From contig NZ_PZJO01000011.1 of NCBI RefSeq assembly GCF_003206575.1, forward strand, positions 27,425-91,424: a stretch of DNA of 64,000 nucleotides. Direction: 5' to 3'. The notes beneath the pieces were generated by a model that worked only from the letters and a program-made list of their open reading frames with translations, ran no database searches and was not told where the DNA came from. The position numbers and the translations under genes were made by a program. Origin of the DNA: Salinicola endophyticus. GTDB taxonomy: Bacteria; Pseudomonadota; Gammaproteobacteria; Pseudomonadales; Halomonadaceae. Every line of letters begins with the position of its first letter. The stretch's first letter is position 1. This document shows, in pieces, positions 61,003-64,000 of this stretch.

Positions 61003-61743
61003 TCAGCGCGTGGCGGAGGCGTCGATCGCGTGCAACTGGCTGGCGTAGTTGCCGGAGCCATGCAGCAGCCCCAGATCACCGTTGCCCAGCGTGCGTCGAG
61101 CCAGGTAGGACTGCAGCGAAGCGCCCTGGCCCTGCTCCAGGCCAGCATCGCCGCTGGCGCTGAACAGCGGCAACATGACGTCATCGCCGATGGTCATCAG
61201 CCCGTGATGCTCGCCACCAGCGCCAGCACCGGCCATCGAGAAGATCGGCATGCCACTGGAGGCCGGTGCGCGCATCGACGCCGGGATCACCCCCCCTTCG
61301 CCGCTGCCGGAGGGCAGCGCGAAAGCGGGCTGTGCGCTCGCTGCCGGGGCGAGCGACTCACCGCTGGCCGCGATCTCGGCTGGCGCGGTGGGATCACCGC
61401 CGAAGCCGTTGTAGACCTGCACGCCGGTGATCACCATCAGCGACACCGCCGCGGCCACCGCCGCGCCACCCATGAAGGAGAACGAGTGGCGACGGGACGC
61501 CGCCGGCGCCTCGGCCACGCCGGGAGCCGGCTCTTCGGCGATCGCCGCCATCACGTCGGCGGAGATATCGATATCCACCACCGCATCGCGCTCGCGCTGC
61601 ATCATGCTGCGCGCCAGATGGTAGCGTCGCCAGGTGTCCGCCTCGCCGGAAGCCGCCTCCATCTGCTTGAAGACGCGCCGGAGATCGAACTCGTCGCCCT
61701 CGTCGTCCATCAACGCGGAAAACGACTCACGTACCTGCTTCAT
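61003..61743 (-). CDS. rseA: Sigma-E anti-sigma factor RseA (MucA-like)
   Basis: Inner-membrane anti-sigma factor that holds RpoE inactive until cleaved under envelope stress. The 246-aa product has an N-terminal RseA domain (MKQVRESFSALMDDEGDEFD; WRRYHLARSMMQRERDAVVD), one transmembrane segment near residues 92-108 (AAVAAAVSLMVITGVQV), and a periplasmic Ala/Gly/Ser-rich part ending LARRTLGNGDLGLLHGSGNY. It starts at ATG 61743, preceded by GAGGG. It follows rpoE on the same strand with a 169-bp gap. The partner rseB is absent here. Confidence 0.88.
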   Translation of the reverse strand: MKQVRESFSALMDDEGDEFDLRRVFKQMEAASGEADTWRRYHLARSMMQRERDAVVDIDISADVMAAIAEEPAPGVAEAPAASRRHSFSFMGGAAVAAAVSLMVITGVQVYNGFGGDPTAPAEIAASGESLAPAASAQPAFALPSGSGEGGVIPASMRAPASSGMPIFSMAGAGAGGEHHGLMTIGDDVMLPLFSASGDAGLEQGQGASLQSYLARRTLGNGDLGLLHGSGNYASQLHAIDASATR

Positions 61744-61912
61744 AGTCACACCCTCACACTCGGCCAGTGCCTTGCCCGTGATCGCTGTCGGCAGCGTCGC
61801 CGGACAACGACATCAGTGTCTCTTTCACACACTATGACGCCACAGGCCCGCGACAGTTCATTTTCGATTCATGTTTATTTGAAGATCGAATGCGTCGCCC
61901 GCTGCCCATGCC

Positions 61913-62518
61913 TCAGCCATCGTTGGCGACATCGGAATTCCCCCGCTCCAGCAGCGGCTGGATATGCTTGTCGACCGCCTCCCGCGCACGAAAGATGCGC
62001 GAGCGCACGGTGCCCACCGGGCACTCCATGATGGTGGCGATATCCTCGTAGGAGAGGCCATCGAACTCGCGCAGAGTGATCGCCGTGCGCAGATCGTCGG
62101 GCAGATTGTCGATCGCGGCGAAGACCGCCGACTCGAGCTGATCGCGGGCGATCGATGCCTCGGGGGACTCGATGTCGGAGAGCCGCCCGCTCTGATCGAT
62201 CACCTCGGCATCAGCGATGTCGAGATCGCTCCCCGGCGGGCGCCGCCCGCGGGAGACCAGGTAGTTCTTCGCGGTATTGATGGCGATACGGTACATCCAG
62301 GTATAGAAGGCACTTTCGGCACGGAAGCTGCCGAGAGCCCGATACGCCTTGATGAAAGCCTCCTGCGCGACGTCCTGGACCTCGGCATGGTCCTGCACGT
62401 AGCGGCCGATGAGCCCCAGAATCTTGTGTTGATACTTCTTGACCAGAAGATCGAAGGCCCGGGTATCCCCCTTCTGGGCTCGCTCGACCAACTGCTGGTC
62501 GGTCTCTCTGGCACCCAT
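61913..62518 (-). CDS. rpoE: Extracytoplasmic-function sigma factor RpoE (AlgU)
   Basis: Sigma factor of the envelope-stress response; it recognises GAACTT/TCTGA promoters, including those for periplasmic proteases and often exopolysaccharide genes. The 201-aa product shows sigma region 2 (AFDLLVKKYQHKILGLIGRY; DVAQEAFIKAYRALGSF; SAFYTWMYRIAINTAKNYLV) and region 4 (LREFDGLSYEDIATIMECPV; GTVRSRIFRAREAVDKH). Full length. rpoE-rseA is the normal order. Linkage with exopolysaccharide sugar-nucleotide genes at 9-12 kb is interesting but distant. Confidence 0.95.
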   Translation of the reverse strand: MGARETDQQLVERAQKGDTRAFDLLVKKYQHKILGLIGRYVQDHAEVQDVAQEAFIKAYRALGSFRAESAFYTWMYRIAINTAKNYLVSRGRRPPGSDLDIADAEVIDQSGRLSDIESPEASIARDQLESAVFAAIDNLPDDLRTAITLREFDGLSYEDIATIMECPVGTVRSRIFRAREAVDKHIQPLLERGNSDVANDG

Positions 62519-62894
62519 TCAGGCACTCCACCGGTTCATGGGCGCGGCGCATCGGAACAACAGCGGGTGACGATCGGGGTATGACAGTGACAATACGCTC
62601 ATGATTCAACCTGGAGCCGTGGGACTCGCGATTCATTGACAGGCGTGCAACTTATAACAGAACCCCGGTTTTTAACAGAAAGCCGGAGGCGGCACGCGGT
62701 GAAAGCCTGCCAGTCTTGCCGTTTTGGCGCCCGCCATCAAGTCATCGGCCAGCGCCACGCGACCGCCTGCGGCGTGCGGAAAGTTGATTTTTGCCCGCCG
62801 CAGCCGCCATAGTACGCGCTCTACACGCAGACGCGCGCCCTTGGATGGCGCCGTCTCCCCAGCGCGAACAACCGCAGATTTCAACGGGCCCAGC
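62519..62894. other. 376-bp divergent region between rpoE and the DAHP synthase gene
   Basis: It must hold promoters for rpoE (leftward) and the DAHP synthase (rightward). A minus-strand TATAAG at 62651-62656 could be an rpoE -10, without a convincing -35. No attenuator leader peptide was seen. The short open frame before the DAHP synthase ATG is not conserved. Confidence 0.4.
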
Positions 62895-63977
62895 ATGTCG
62901 GAACAGCAGGTCAACAATCTCAACGTCCTGGCGCAGGACGTTCTGATATCTCCCGAAGTGCTCAAGCAGCACATCCCGCTCAGCGAGACCGCCGAGCGCA
63001 CGGTCATCGAAGGCCGCCAGACCATCCAGCGCATCCTCGATCGCGAGGATCCGCGCCTGCTGGTGGTGATCGGCCCCTGCTCGATCCACGACCCCGAGGC
63101 CGCCCGCGACTATGCCCGGCGCCTGCGCCAGCTCGCCGACGCGGTGAGCGACAGCCTCTATATCGTGATGCGCGTCTACTTCGAGAAGCCGCGCACCACG
63201 GTGGGCTGGAAGGGCCTGATCAACGACCCCCATCTCAACGACTCCTTCGAGATCGAAGAGGGGCTGCACATCGCCCGCCGCCTGCTGGTGGACCTGGCCG
63301 AGATCGGCCTGCCGCTGGCGACAGAGGCGCTCGACCCGATCTCGCCGCAGTATCTGCAGGACTGCATCAGCTGGTCGGCGATCGGCGCCCGCACCACCGA
63401 ATCCCAGACCCACCGCGAGATGGCCTCGGGGCTCTCCGGCCCGGTCGGCTTCAAGAACGGCACCGATGGCAGCCTGGACGTGGCGGTCAACGCACTGCAG
63501 TCGGTAGCCAGCCCGCACAACTTCCTGGGCATCGATCAAGCCGGCCAGGTCGCGGTCATCCGTACCCGCGGCAACGCCTACGGCCATGTGGTACTGCGCG
63601 GCGGCAACGGCAAGCCCAACTATGACAGCGTCAGCGTCACCCTGGCGGAGCAGGAGCTGGCCAAGGCCGGCCTCAAGGCGAATCTGATGGTCGACTGCTC
63701 CCACGCCAACTCCAACAAGGACCCGGCGCTGCAGCCGCTGGTGATGGAGAACGTGACCCACCAGATCCTCGAAGGCAATCGCTCGATCATCGGCCTGATG
63801 ATCGAATCCAACATCGGCTGGGGCGCACAGAAGATTCCCGCTGACCGCAGCCAGCTCGAGTATGGCGTGTCGATCACCGATGCCTGCATCGACTGGCCCA
63901 CCACCGAGCGCAGCCTGACCCAGATGGCCGAACAGCTCGCGCCAGCGCTCAAGGCACGTCTCGACACCCAAGAGTGA
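62895..63977 (+). CDS. aroF: 3-deoxy-7-phosphoheptulonate synthase (DAHP synthase, type I)
   Basis: Condenses PEP and erythrose-4-phosphate, the first step of the shikimate pathway. The 360-aa product has RLLVVIGPCSIHDPEAARDY, VMRVYFEKPRTTVGWKGLIN, GARTTESQTHREMASGLSGP, GFKNGTDGSLDVAVNALQSV and MVDCSHANSNKD. The segments LATEALDPISPQYL and GIDQAGQVAVI resemble the tyrosine-sensitive AroF isozyme more than AroG or AroH, so the symbol is a best guess; feedback specificity is inference. The ATG at 62895 gives normal length. It is divergent from rpoE, and the window ends 23 bases after its stop. Confidence 0.93.
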   Translation: MSEQQVNNLNVLAQDVLISPEVLKQHIPLSETAERTVIEGRQTIQRILDREDPRLLVVIGPCSIHDPEAARDYARRLRQLADAVSDSLYIVMRVYFEKPRTTVGWKGLINDPHLNDSFEIEEGLHIARRLLVDLAEIGLPLATEALDPISPQYLQDCISWSAIGARTTESQTHREMASGLSGPVGFKNGTDGSLDVAVNALQSVASPHNFLGIDQAGQVAVIRTRGNAYGHVVLRGGNGKPNYDSVSVTLAEQELAKAGLKANLMVDCSHANSNKDPALQPLVMENVTHQILEGNRSIIGLMIESNIGWGAQKIPADRSQLEYGVSITDACIDWPTTERSLTQMAEQLAPALKARLDTQE

Positions 63978-64000
63978 ACCCGCCAGGCCCTGACACGCCG

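Noticed and set aside
62742..63971. 409-codon open frame antisense to the DAHP synthase gene
   Set aside because: Shadow frame; the sense protein has all family motifs.

Overview
The window is GC-rich, densely coded chromosomal DNA from a gammaproteobacterium. The gene families and orders (a MvaT-type xenogeneic silencer; a barA/gacS-like kinase divergent from cysM-rlmD-relA-mazG; lepA-lepB-rnc-era-recO-pdxJ; rpoE-rseA-mucD) fit a Halomonadaceae or Pseudomonas-like relative. A Halomonas/Salinicola-type halophile is my best guess, inferred from protein style and not proven. No rRNA, tRNA, CRISPR array or intact mobile element was seen.

Layout. 1-5.8 kb: purine catabolism operon xdhA (cut by the window edge)-xdhB-xdhC-guaD. 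5.8-9.1 kb: HMG-CoA lyase plus a family III CoA-transferase, divergent from a LysR regulator. 9.1-12 kb: sugar-nucleotide genes (GDP-mannose and UDP-glucuronate supply). 12-13.5 kb: mvaT, a short MvaT-like protein that lacks the DNA-binding domain, and a 66-aa unknown gene. 13.8-16.6 kb: lipoprotein amidase, XRE-cupin regulator and a BenE-type transporter, with two large palindromic operators wrapped around the benE promoter. 16.6-24.1 kb: an uncharacterised peptide amidoligase/peptidase cluster (transglutaminase-like protein, a fused ATP-grasp/alpha-E protein, a separate ATP-grasp and alpha-E pair, and a zinc-ribbon metallopeptidase).

24.2-37.7 kb: lipoprotein, YIP1 protein, proS, lytic transglycosylase, FKBP, RfaH-like factor, AmpG-like permease, SEC-C protein, an unrecognised 639-aa membrane/coiled-coil protein, topB and a ketopantoate reductase. 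37.7-47.6 kb: cbpM-cbpA, ppc (with a perfect 39-bp in-frame tandem duplication), mazG, relA, rlmD, cysM. 48-50.6 kb: a BarA/GacS-like hybrid kinase with no HAMP domain visible and repeat arrays in its linker. 50.6-56.7 kb: pdxJ, recO, era, rnc, lepB, lepA. 56.7-59.1 kb: an accessory insertion (HxlR regulator, NmrA-like reductase, integrase remnant) that separates lepA from mucD. 59.2-62.5 kb: envelope-stress genes mucD, rseA and rpoE, with no rseB between rseA and mucD and a strong terminator there instead. 62.9-64 kb: a DAHP synthase opens aromatic amino acid synthesis.

Recurrent short tandem duplications (11-39 bp) near gene ends and in linkers run through the window and suggest frequent slippage or short-duplication events. 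The strongest candidates for undescribed biology are the MvaT-like protein without a DNA-binding domain, the double-palindrome benE control region, and the duplicated ATP-grasp/alpha-E/transglutaminase/zinc-peptidase cluster.
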